A DNA stretch of 64,000 nt. Origin: Pseudomonas sp. Q11. Lineage in GTDB: Bacteria; Pseudomonadota; Gammaproteobacteria; Pseudomonadales; Pseudomonadaceae. Below are positions 1 to 7,316 of the stretch, piece by piece. Numbering within the stretch: the stretch's first letter is position 1; each line of letters starts with the position of its first letter. The notes beneath the pieces are model-generated. The model ran no database searches and had not been told where the DNA came from. It saw only the letters and a list, made by a program, of their open reading frames with translations. A program made the position numbers and the translations under genes. The stretch covers positions 62,001-126,000 of the forward strand of contig NZ_JAKNQY010000008.1 of NCBI RefSeq assembly GCF_024494355.1, in the 5' to 3' direction.

Positions 1-1
1 G

Positions 2-1678
2 CGCTACAGTTTCACCCTGCTGGAGCTGACTCCGGACGGGTCGCGCGTGCGCGTGCAAACCGATAGCACCGACCAACCCTTCGACATCAATGAAGGCAGC
101 AAACTGGAACTGGGCTCCACCGCCAAGTTACGGGTACTCACCACCTACCTGCAGATCATCGCCGAACTGCACGAACGTTATGCCCACGAGCCCTCGGCAA
201 CATTGAAAAAAACCGAGGTCGCCGATCAGGACCGTCTCTCCCGCTGGGCGGTCGATTACCTGATCCAGCACAACGATCGCAACCTCCCGACGATGCTAGA
301 GGCGGCGCTGGATCGTACTTATTCAGCCAGCCCCGGCGAGGCGTTTTTCACCGGTGGCGGGCTGCACACCTTCAATAATTTCCGTAGAGAAGATAACGGC
401 CGAAATCCCACCTTGCGGGACGCCCTGCGCGAGTCGATCAACCTGCCATTCATTCGTCTGATGCGTGACCTGGTGCGTTACGCCACGTATGCGGGTCCCG
501 ACAGCAGTTCGGGGCTGCTCAAGGACGACAAGAATCCGCGCCGCCAGGAGTACCTGGCCCAGTTTGCCGACCGCGAAGGCACCACGTTCCTGCTCAAGTT
601 CTGGAGGAAATACCAGAAAAAAGACACGGGCCAGCGTCTCGAAACGTTCCTCGACGGCATGCGCCCCACGGCGATCCGCCTGGCCGCCGTGCACCGTTAC
701 TTCTTTCCCGGCGACAGCCAGGAGAGCTTCAACCACTTTGTGCGTTCGCACCTCAAGTCGGCCAAGAGTGCCGAAAAACTCACCAACGAACGCCTGGAAC
801 GGCTCTACCGCAGCTACGGCCCGGGCAGCTATGACCTGCCAGACCAAGGCTTTATCGCCAAAGTCCATCCGCTGGACCTGTGGTTGGTGGGTTATCTGCT
901 GCACAACCCCGATGCCAAGTTCAGCCAGATCGTCAAAGCCAGCCGGTTCGAGCGCCAGGAGGTCTACAGCTGGCTGTTCAAGAGCCGGCACAAGAGCGCC
1001 CGCGACAGTCGTATTCGTACCATGCTGGAGGTCGAAGCCTTCCTTGATATCCACCAACGCTGGCAGCAAGTCGGCTACCCGTTCGACCATCTGGTGCCGT
1101 CGCTGGCCACCGCCATCGGCAGCTCCGGCGACCGCCCCGCCGCCCTCGCGGAACTGGTGGGCACCATCCTCAACGACGGCATCCGGCTCCCGGCGCTGCG
1201 CATCGACAGCATCGACTTCGCCGTCAATACCCCTTATGAAACACGGCTGATCAGCGACCCGGATAACGGTAAACGGGTGATGCCGGTGGAAGTGGCCCAG
1301 GCCTTGCGCAGTGCGTTGTCCCAAGTGGTCGATGCCGGCACCGCGAAACGGGTGGCCGGCAGTTTCACCCTGGCCGATGGCACACCGTTGTCGATGGGTG
1401 GCAAGACCGGCACTGGCGACAACCGCATCGAAGCCGTTGGTGCCGGCGGGCGGGTCATCAGCTCCAAGTCGATCAACCGCACCGCGACCTTTGTGTTCTA
1501 CATCGGCGACAGCCATTTCGGCACCCTCACCGCCTATGTACCGGGGGCTTCGGCGCAGAACTTCAAATTCACCTCGGCCTTGCCGGTGCAGGTGCTCAAG
1601 GGCATGGCGCCGTTCCTCTCGCCGTACTTGCAGCCAGGCAGTCATACCCAGTGCCAACCGTTAGTGGCAGGGCAGTAG
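2..1678 (+). CDS. Penicillin-binding protein (transpeptidase part), 5'-truncated by window edge
   Basis: C-terminal 558 residues of a penicillin-binding protein, open at the left edge (frame open from base 2, no start visible). The three active-site motifs of a serine transpeptidase are present: SxxK as STAK (visible residue 39, bases 116-127), SxN as SIN (residue 145, bases 434-442) and KTG as KTGTGD (residue 468, bases 1403-1411). It should cross-link peptidoglycan in the periplasm. Large Pseudomonas proteins of this type carry an upstream glycosyltransferase domain, which would lie outside the window. The SxN-to-KTG gap of about 320 residues is long for the family, so extra sequence is inserted there. 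The stop codon is the first three bases of a family A repeat. Confidence 0.85.
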   Translation, partial: RYSFTLLELTPDGSRVRVQTDSTDQPFDINEGSKLELGSTAKLRVLTTYLQIIAELHERYAHEPSATLKKTEVADQDRLSRWAVDYLIQHNDRNLPTMLEAALDRTYSASPGEAFFTGGGLHTFNNFRREDNGRNPTLRDALRESINLPFIRLMRDLVRYATYAGPDSSSGLLKDDKNPRRQEYLAQFADREGTTFLLKFWRKYQKKDTGQRLETFLDGMRPTAIRLAAVHRYFFPGDSQESFNHFVRSHLKSAKSAEKLTNERLERLYRSYGPGSYDLPDQGFIAKVHPLDLWLVGYLLHNPDAKFSQIVKASRFERQEVYSWLFKSRHKSARDSRIRTMLEVEAFLDIHQRWQQVGYPFDHLVPSLATAIGSSGDRPAALAELVGTILNDGIRLPALRIDSIDFAVNTPYETRLISDPDNGKRVMPVEVAQALRSALSQVVDAGTAKRVAGSFTLADGTPLSMGGKTGTGDNRIEAVGAGGRVISSKSINRTATFVFYIGDSHFGTLTAYVPGASAQNFKFTSALPVQVLKGMAPFLSPYLQPGSHTQCQPLVAGQ

Positions 1679-1775
1679 GAGCTGCCGAGTGCAACGAGGC
1701 TGCGATCTTGTCCCAGACACTTGAGGTGCAAGCGAAAGGTCAGGATCAAAAGATCGCAGGCTTCGCCAGCTCCTA
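1676..1775. repeat. Family A palindromic repeat, copy A1
   Basis: About 100 bp bounded by TAGGAGCTGCCGAGTG and CCAGCTCCTA, with internal GCGATCTTGTCCC and GATCAAAAGATCGCAG. The same unit recurs at 7153, 12264, 14266 (opposite orientation) and 55069. The ends are inverted copies of each other, as in REPIN elements. Its first three bases are the TAG stop of the upstream gene. A half unit of family B follows at 1781-1809. Confidence 0.85.
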
Positions 1776-1780
1776 CAGAG

Positions 1781-1809
1781 CCGAGCGGGAGCAAGCTCCC
1801 TCGCCACAG
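1781..1809. repeat. Half REP, family B
   Basis: GAGCGGGAGCAAGCTCCCTC followed by GCCACAG is one arm of the family B REPIN found complete at 22491, 23972, 25294 and 33261. It stands directly next to repeat A1. Confidence 0.7.
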
Positions 1810-1869
1810 GGTTGTATGTAGAAGCTCAATTCCATGAGCCTCAACGCCTTGCTCTTGCGCTGATTCGCC

Positions 1870-2367
1870 CTACGGCGCAGTCGCATCGAACACCATGTGC
1901 ACCGTGCCGTAGTAGTCGCCAGGCTTGTAGTCGTCATCGGGCTTGATGGCGGCGATGACGAGCGGCACCTGGCGCCCGGGCCGGGCCTCGGTGGCCGAGA
2001 CCACCTGGGCCGAATCCAGGGTCAATACGACGTTGTTGAATGTCACGCGCAAGTCAATGCGCTCACGGCCATTGGACAAGTACGCCTCTTCCCCCAGGCG
2101 CGCGCCGATGGCACCGTTGCTGTTCTTCACCTCGTAGGTCGCCCGCAAGGGGCTGAGGTCGGTGGTGATGGTGCTGAAGGGCAAGCGCTGTTCGCGCTGG
2201 ACCAGTTGCGGGTCGAGGGGCAACACGTAGAAGTCGGCCGTCGGGATGGTCACGTAGACTTCGAACGTTTCCCGCTCCACCGCGCCCCAGGCCGCGGCCC
2301 AAGGCAATGTCAGGGCGATCAATGCGAAGGGGCGTATCAATGTCTTGAATATTTTGGTCTTGAACAT
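1870..2367 (-). CDS. CS1-type fimbrial pilin, second paralog
   Basis: 165-residue secreted protein, last gene of the fimbrial operon. A Sec signal peptide is visible (MFKTKIFKTLIRPF then a hydrophobic core ending near WGA). The mature part resembles the pilin at 9974-10459: a beta-rich start with a T(I/A)P motif, a YEVKNSNGAIGARL segment matching YDVKNTEGSVHAYI, and a C-terminal GxY-T-V-M-V-F-DA strand typical of CS1/CFA-I subunits. The ATG at 2367 was chosen over upstream in-frame starts because AGAGG lies just before it and it opens the signal peptide. It follows the chaperone gene after 44 bp. It may be a minor or alternative shaft subunit; which one is inference. Confidence 0.78.
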   Translation of the reverse strand: MFKTKIFKTLIRPFALIALTLPWAAAWGAVERETFEVYVTIPTADFYVLPLDPQLVQREQRLPFSTITTDLSPLRATYEVKNSNGAIGARLGEEAYLSNGRERIDLRVTFNNVVLTLDSAQVVSATEARPGRQVPLVIAAIKPDDDYKPGDYYGTVHMVFDATAP

Positions 2368-2411
2368 TTTGATTACCTCTGGCGTCAACGACGGCTCGGC
2401 GATGACAGGCG

Positions 2412-3155
2412 TCAACCTTTGATCTCGACGGTTTTTTTCTGGGTGCCTTCGACCAGGGTGAAGCGGTATTGCCGCCCCGCTTCCTTGTCGAACGAGAAAC
2501 TCTGGCCGCTCTTGACGTGATGCTTGGTGGTGGGCTTGCAGTCGTTCTCTTTCTGCGCCTCGCAGTCCTTGAACTCATCGATCACCAGCACCGTGTTGCC
2601 GTTATTACGCAACTGGTAGCGGCTGGCACTGTCGTCGATCACGGTGTCGTACCGGGTGTTCTTGGGCCGCACGAAAAACACCGTGCCGTAGCCCGCCAGC
2701 ACCTTGACCCCGGCCGCCACACGCTCCTTTTTATATTGCTCGCGCTCTTCGGCGCTGATGGCGAACTCGTCTTCGGCTTCCGGCACTACCGGCACGAAAC
2801 GCACCCGGAAGTAACGTTCCTTGTCGCGGTTGCCCATGAACAGCAACCGCGTGCCCTGCACCCCGTTGGCCGGCACGATCAGCCGCGCCGGGCTGGCCAT
2901 CAGCCCGTCCTTGGCCTGCGCGCTGGCCTGGTTCTGCAGCGGCACTTCCTGGTAGCTGCCATCCTCGTTGTAGATGATTTCCAGGATATTGACCTTGACG
3001 AACGCCGTGGATGTGCCGCCGTTGAACACCCGTTTCATGTAGGTGCTTTTGTCGCCTTCGAGGTAGTCGTAGACCACCCCCACGCCAATCTGCGGCCCAG
3101 CCTGGGCCACACCGCAAAACAGACAGAACCCAACCCATGCCAATAAATGTTTCAT
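2412..3155 (-). CDS. CS1-type fimbrial periplasmic chaperone
   Basis: 247 residues with a signal peptide (MKHLLAWVGFCLFCGVAQA). The mature part has the immunoglobulin-like pattern of fimbrial chaperones of the alternate (CooB/CfaA-like) class: an early strand with VYDYLEGDKST, a SPARLIVPANGVQ-type G1-strand region, RYFRVRFVPVVPE, and a C-terminal domain ending FTLVEGTQKK. It should bind pilin and adhesin subunits in the periplasm and hand them to the usher. The ATG at 3155 is preferred because it opens the signal peptide; an in-frame start 60 bp upstream would prefix it with non-signal sequence. It lies 60 bp after the last adhesin gene in the same operon. Confidence 0.82.
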   Translation of the reverse strand: MKHLLAWVGFCLFCGVAQAGPQIGVGVVYDYLEGDKSTYMKRVFNGGTSTAFVKVNILEIIYNEDGSYQEVPLQNQASAQAKDGLMASPARLIVPANGVQGTRLLFMGNRDKERYFRVRFVPVVPEAEDEFAISAEEREQYKKERVAAGVKVLAGYGTVFFVRPKNTRYDTVIDDSASRYQLRNNGNTVLVIDEFKDCEAQKENDCKPTTKHHVKSGQSFSFDKEAGRQYRFTLVEGTQKKTVEIKG

Positions 3156-3215
3156 CGCTTTTCCAACCTCATGCAGTAAACACAACTCATTGAATGTTGC
3201 TGGCCAACCGGCCAC

Positions 3216-4460
3216 TCAGACTTCCGAATCCCAGATCACCGTGACGTTGCCGCTGTAGGCCGTGGCGCCGCTGTCCAGCATCTGCTCGACGCTGCTCTGG
3301 CCCACCTCGAAATGCAGCATTCCCAAGCGCCGATCGACGTACAAACCCGGCTGGAACAGCTCGGTACCACTGCCATCACGCAGCAGCCGACGGCGGTTGA
3401 CCGGTTGCCCGCCGGCGTCCGTCAAGCCGTCAGGCAGGGTCACGCTGAGGTCCACCGGCACAGCGTGGCCGGTGGCGGTCTCGGTGATCGCGCAGGTGTT
3501 GCCGCTGATGTGCTGGCACTCGAGGCCCATCTTGAAACGAGAAGAGGCGGAGATATGGAAGCGCTGGTCGCGGAACAACCGCGTGGGTTTGCGGCCGCTG
3601 TTGAGCCAGGATTGCCAGCCTTCCTGGGGCACCAGTTCGACGCGGTTGCCGCCGGGGGGGACTTCGACTTTGAGGGTGTGCTCGACGTCGAGTTTGAGGT
3701 TGAACGTGAGCCCCGAATCACTGGGGAGCATGACATCCCCCATGTCGAAGTCCTGCCCCGGCCCCACGCTATAAGTCAGTGAACCTGTGTACTGGCCGGA
3801 CGACATTCCCAAAGGGTTCGGTGTGCGCAGTTCATAGGCAAAATCCAGGTAAGCGTAACTCAGGCCGGGGATCAAAAATTGGGCCGTTTTGGCACAGGTA
3901 CCTTCTACCGGTGTCTTCCAGAAAAACCTGTAGTACCTATCACCAGGCCACCCCACACCGCTGTAAAGACAAGGCTGGGGGGCATACACCCAGCTGGAAT
4001 TCCATAATAATTGATGAGCCCTGGTTATCGAGACGCCCCCACCGACCAGTTGGACTACGCTAACGGGAAGTCGATATTCCGAACCTAAACCGGACAAGCG
4101 CATTTCAACAGTTTCTGTTTCACCTGTGCCTGAATGAGTGACCTCTACGGCACGCCAGCCCGCTGGTACCTTGAACATCGCGCCTCGCCGAACATCTCCG
4201 GGCCCCATCTGGATAGGGCCGTTCGAACTAAAGGAGAGGGGCAGTCGAATGCTGAACATCTTGGTTGCCCGGCATTCGGACGGGTGGTCCGCACAGTAAC
4301 CACTGACCGGCGTGGTATTGAGAAACGTATTCTCCTGGGGCTTGGACGCATCGGGCCTGAACAGCGCACTGATGTCCTGGTTCAAGGCATGGGCCGCAGG
4401 CACCCAGGCCAACAACAATGCCCCGACCACGCTGCGCATGTTCACCGGTAAATATTTCAT
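3216..4460 (-). CDS. CS1-type fimbrial tip adhesin, paralog 1
   Basis: 414 residues, signal peptide MKYLPVNMRSVVGALLLAWV then cleavage near HA-LNQD. The order fits CfaE/CooD-type tip proteins: an N-terminal receptor-binding half with cysteine pairs (SGYCADHPSEC; PQPCLYSG; EGTCAKT), a linker with MSSGQYTGSLTYSVGPGQDFD, then a C-terminal pilin-like half with LKVEVPPGGNRVELVP and a last strand SGNVTVIWDSEV. The C-terminal half is nearly identical to those of the next two genes; the N-terminal half is not. GGGAG precedes the ATG. It should cap the fimbria and bind a surface ligand; the ligand is unknown. Confidence 0.8.
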   Translation of the reverse strand: MKYLPVNMRSVVGALLLAWVPAAHALNQDISALFRPDASKPQENTFLNTTPVSGYCADHPSECRATKMFSIRLPLSFSSNGPIQMGPGDVRRGAMFKVPAGWRAVEVTHSGTGETETVEMRLSGLGSEYRLPVSVVQLVGGGVSITRAHQLLWNSSWVYAPQPCLYSGVGWPGDRYYRFFWKTPVEGTCAKTAQFLIPGLSYAYLDFAYELRTPNPLGMSSGQYTGSLTYSVGPGQDFDMGDVMLPSDSGLTFNLKLDVEHTLKVEVPPGGNRVELVPQEGWQSWLNSGRKPTRLFRDQRFHISASSRFKMGLECQHISGNTCAITETATGHAVPVDLSVTLPDGLTDAGGQPVNRRRLLRDGSGTELFQPGLYVDRRLGMLHFEVGQSSVEQMLDSGATAYSGNVTVIWDSEV

Positions 4461-4480
4461 CTATCTCCCACCATCAAATC

Positions 4481-4500
4481 GGCTCGGAACAGGCCGAGCC
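4481..4500. promoter_or_regulatory. Hairpin between adhesin paralogs 1 and 2
   Basis: GGCTCGG-aacagg-CCGAGCC, a 7-bp perfect stem in the 47-bp gap between two adhesin genes. A similar hairpin (GGCTCGG...CCAAGCC, 5775-5793) sits at the same place in the next gap, so it belongs to the duplicated unit. It has no T-run and is therefore not a simple terminator; mRNA processing or stability is inference. Confidence 0.5.
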
Positions 4501-4507
4501 AGCCTGT

Positions 4508-5755
4508 CTAAACTTCCGAATCCCAGATCACCGTGACATTGCCGCTGTAGGCCTTGGCACCGGTGTCCAACATCTGCTCGACGCTGCCCTGGCCCACCTC
4601 GAAATGCAGCGCCCCTAACCTGCGATCCACATAAAAACCCGGCTGGAGCAACTCGGTGCCACTGCCATCGCGCAGCAACCGCCGACGGTTGACCGGTTGC
4701 CCGGCGCCGTCCGTCAAGCCGTCGGGCAGGGTCACGCTGACGTCCACCGGCACGGCGTGGCCGGTGCCGGTTTCGGCGATCGCGCAGGTGTTGCCGCTGG
4801 TGTGCTGGCATTCGATGGCCATCTTGAAACGTGACGAGGCCGAGATGTGGAAGCGCTGGTCGCGGAACAACCGTGTCGGTTTGCGCCCGCTGTTGAGCCA
4901 GGCTTGCCAGCCTTCCGGAGGCACCAGTTCCACCCGATTGCCGCCGGGGGGCACTTCGACCTTGAGGGTGTGCTCGACGTCGAGTTTGAAATTGAGGGTA
5001 ATCACCGAGTCATTGGGGAGCATGACGTCGCCCATGTCGAAGTCCTGCCCCGGCCCAACGCCATAGCTCACAGACCCCCGGTATTGACCGGACGACATCT
5101 TCAAGGGGTTGGGTGTGCGCAGTTCGTAGGCGAAGTCCAAGTGGCGGTAGGACATGCCGGGGATCAAGTAACTGGCCCTCTTCGCACACACACCTTCGAC
5201 GGGGGTCTTCCAGAAAAAGTTATAGATAAGGTGGTTCATCGTCCCAAAATTGGTGGACTGACAGGGTGAAGGCGCGTACCTGAAACTGGAGCCGCCCCAT
5301 AACCGCCTATGGGCGGTTGTGAGATCCACGCCGCCACCGACCAGATCGATGACGCTGATAGGCAGTTGGTAGCGCGAACCGATGCCGGATATGCGGACTT
5401 GAACGATCTCGGTTTCGCCCGTATCGGTATGGGTCACCTGCGCCGGACGCCATGTGGCTGGTACATCGAACATCGCCCCTTGCCGCGAATCCCCATGATT
5501 GGCCTGAATGGGACTGGTCGACTCGAAGACAATGGGCACCTGGAGACTGAACATTTTTTCCCTGTCGCAGACCGCCGGATACAGTGCGCAATAACCCGAG
5601 ACCGGGGTGGTATTGAGAAAGGTGTTTTCATTGGGCTTCGAGGGATCGGGCCTGAATAGTGCGCTGACATCCTTGTTTACGGCATGAGCCGTCGATACAC
5701 AGGCCAACACCATCACCGATACCATGCCTTGCACTGCCACTGGTAACTGCTTCAT
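4508..5755 (-). CDS. CS1-type fimbrial tip adhesin, paralog 2
   Basis: 415 residues, signal peptide MKQLPVAVQGMVSVMVLACV ending near HA-VNKD. Same architecture as its two neighbours: N-terminal adhesin half with conserved framework (SALFRPDPSKP, TTPVSGYC, FFWKTPVEGVCAK, AYELRTPNPL) but divergent loops such as SSFRYAPSPCQSTNFGTMNH, then the nearly invariant C-terminal pilin-like half (TLKVEVPPGG to VTVIWDSEV). GAGGGAAGG precedes the ATG. The nucleotide sequence of the N-terminal half looks more AT-rich than the C-terminal half. Probably an alternative tip protein with a different binding specificity (inference). Confidence 0.8.
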   Translation of the reverse strand: MKQLPVAVQGMVSVMVLACVSTAHAVNKDVSALFRPDPSKPNENTFLNTTPVSGYCALYPAVCDREKMFSLQVPIVFESTSPIQANHGDSRQGAMFDVPATWRPAQVTHTDTGETEIVQVRISGIGSRYQLPISVIDLVGGGVDLTTAHRRLWGGSSFRYAPSPCQSTNFGTMNHLIYNFFWKTPVEGVCAKRASYLIPGMSYRHLDFAYELRTPNPLKMSSGQYRGSVSYGVGPGQDFDMGDVMLPNDSVITLNFKLDVEHTLKVEVPPGGNRVELVPPEGWQAWLNSGRKPTRLFRDQRFHISASSRFKMAIECQHTSGNTCAIAETGTGHAVPVDVSVTLPDGLTDGAGQPVNRRRLLRDGSGTELLQPGFYVDRRLGALHFEVGQGSVEQMLDTGAKAYSGNVTVIWDSEV

Positions 5756-5774
5756 CTACCCTTCCCTCACATTT

Positions 5775-5793
5775 GGCTCGGACCGGCCAAGCC
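5775..5793. promoter_or_regulatory. Hairpin between adhesin paralogs 2 and 3
   Basis: GGCTCGG-accgg-CCAAGCC, the counterpart of the hairpin at 4481-4500, with one G-U type pair. It shows that the gap was duplicated together with the gene. Confidence 0.4.
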
Positions 5794-5801
5794 ATTCCTT
5801 T

Positions 5802-7046
5802 TTAAACTTGCGAATCCCAGATCACCGTTACATCGCCGGAGTAGGTGGTGGCGCCGCTGTCGAGCATCTGTTCGACGCTGCCCTGGCCGACCTCGAAGTG
5901 CAGCATTCCCGAGCGCCGATCGACGTACAAACCCGGCTGGAACAACTCAGTGCCACTACCATCGCGCAGCAACCGGCGGCGGTTGACCGGTTGACCGGCG
6001 GCGTCCGTCAGGCCGTCGGGCAGGGTCACGCTGACGTCCACCGGCACGGCATGGCCGGTGCCGGTTTCGGCGATGGCGCAGGTATTGCCGCTGACGTGCT
6101 GGCATTCGAGGGCCATCTTGAAACGCGAAGACGCGGAGATATGGAAGCGCTGGTCGCGGAACAGCCGCGTGGGTTTGCGCCCGCTGTTGAGCCAGGCTTG
6201 CCAGCCCTCGGGAGGCACCAGTTCGACGCGGTTGCCGCCGGGGGGGACTTCGACCTTGAGGGTGTGTTCGACGTCGAGTTTGAAATTGAGGGTGAGCGCG
6301 GAATCGCTGGGAACCATGATGTCGCCCAGGTCGATGTCCTGCCCTGGCCCGACGCTATAGGTCAGCGAACCGGTGTATTGCCCGGACGACATTTTCAAGG
6401 GGTTAGGGGTGCGAAGCTCGTAAGCAAAATCCAGATAGGGAAAATTGAGCCCGGGGATCAAGACAAAGGCCTTTTTGGCACATGAACTTTCCACCGGAGC
6501 CTTCCAGAAAAATGTGTAAGTCCTTGGGCCATGGAACCCTACCCCGCTGTATTGGCACGGTGTGGCGGCATAGACCCAACCGGCACTCCATAACAATTCG
6601 TGAGCCCTCGCTTGACTCACACCGCCACCGGCCAGGTCGACTGCGTCATGGGAGAGACGGTATTGCGAACCGAAACCGGACCAGCGTACTTCAACGGTTT
6701 CCGTCTCCCCCGTATCCGCATGGGTGACCTGCAGTGTTCGCCAATTGGCAGGCACTTTAAACATCGCCCCTTGCCGATGATTTGCATGATGGGCTTGTAT
6801 AGGGCCGGTCGAAGCGGCGGTCAGCGGTAACCGAATGCTGAACATCCTGGTTGCCGCGCATTCAGCCGGATAGCTTCCACAGTAACCACTGATCGGCGTG
6901 GTATTGAGAAATGCATTCTCCTGGGGTTTCGAAGCGTCAGGCCTGAATACCGCGGTGATATCCCGCTCCAAGGCGTTGGCTGCCGGTACACAGGCAAACA
7001 GCAACACCGAGACCACGCTGCGCACTGCAACCGATAAGGGTTTCAT
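5802..7046 (-). CDS. CS1-type fimbrial tip adhesin, paralog 3
   Basis: 414 residues, signal peptide MKPLSVAVRSVVSVLLFACV ending near NA-LERD. First adhesin gene after the usher. The N-terminal half keeps the framework cysteines (SGYCGSYPAEC, TPCQYSGVG, SSCAKK) and shares short stretches with paralog 1 (FSIRLPL, SGVG, SLTYSVGPGQD), while the C-terminal half is almost the same as in both paralogs. Stop TAA; GAGG lies about 10 bases before the ATG. Tip-adhesin role is by family resemblance. Confidence 0.8.
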   Translation of the reverse strand: MKPLSVAVRSVVSVLLFACVPAANALERDITAVFRPDASKPQENAFLNTTPISGYCGSYPAECAATRMFSIRLPLTAASTGPIQAHHANHRQGAMFKVPANWRTLQVTHADTGETETVEVRWSGFGSQYRLSHDAVDLAGGGVSQARAHELLWSAGWVYAATPCQYSGVGFHGPRTYTFFWKAPVESSCAKKAFVLIPGLNFPYLDFAYELRTPNPLKMSSGQYTGSLTYSVGPGQDIDLGDIMVPSDSALTLNFKLDVEHTLKVEVPPGGNRVELVPPEGWQAWLNSGRKPTRLFRDQRFHISASSRFKMALECQHVSGNTCAIAETGTGHAVPVDVSVTLPDGLTDAAGQPVNRRRLLRDGSGTELFQPGLYVDRRSGMLHFEVGQGSVEQMLDSGATTYSGDVTVIWDSQV

Positions 7047-7112
7047 TTATTCAACCTCGTACATCAAGACAAATCACAGCCTGCAATGCTGTTCATTCAG
7101 GGAGCCGGAAAA

Positions 7113-7252
7113 TCCGTGGCAAGGGAGCGAGCTCGCGCTGGACTGCGCCCCGTAGGAGCTGTCGAGTGCAACGAGGCTGCGATCTTGTCCCAAACAATTG
7201 AGTCGCAAGTGAACGATCAAGATCAAAAGATCGCAGCCTTCGGCAGCTCCTA
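7113..7252. repeat. Family A repeat copy A2 with an adjoining REP half
   Basis: Family A unit at 7153-7252 (TAGGAGCTGTCGAGTG to GGCAGCTCCTA), preceded at 7113-7139 by a degenerate REP half (GTGGCAAGGGAGCGAGCTCG). It fills most of the 270-bp gap between the usher and the first adhesin gene, inside the fimbrial operon, where it could affect mRNA stability or reduce downstream expression (inference). Confidence 0.8.
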
Positions 7253-7316
7253 AAGAGTCCAGCATGAGCTTGCGCTCTCACCACGGGAGCCGCTGGGCCC
7301 CCACCTCTTTGTTGCT

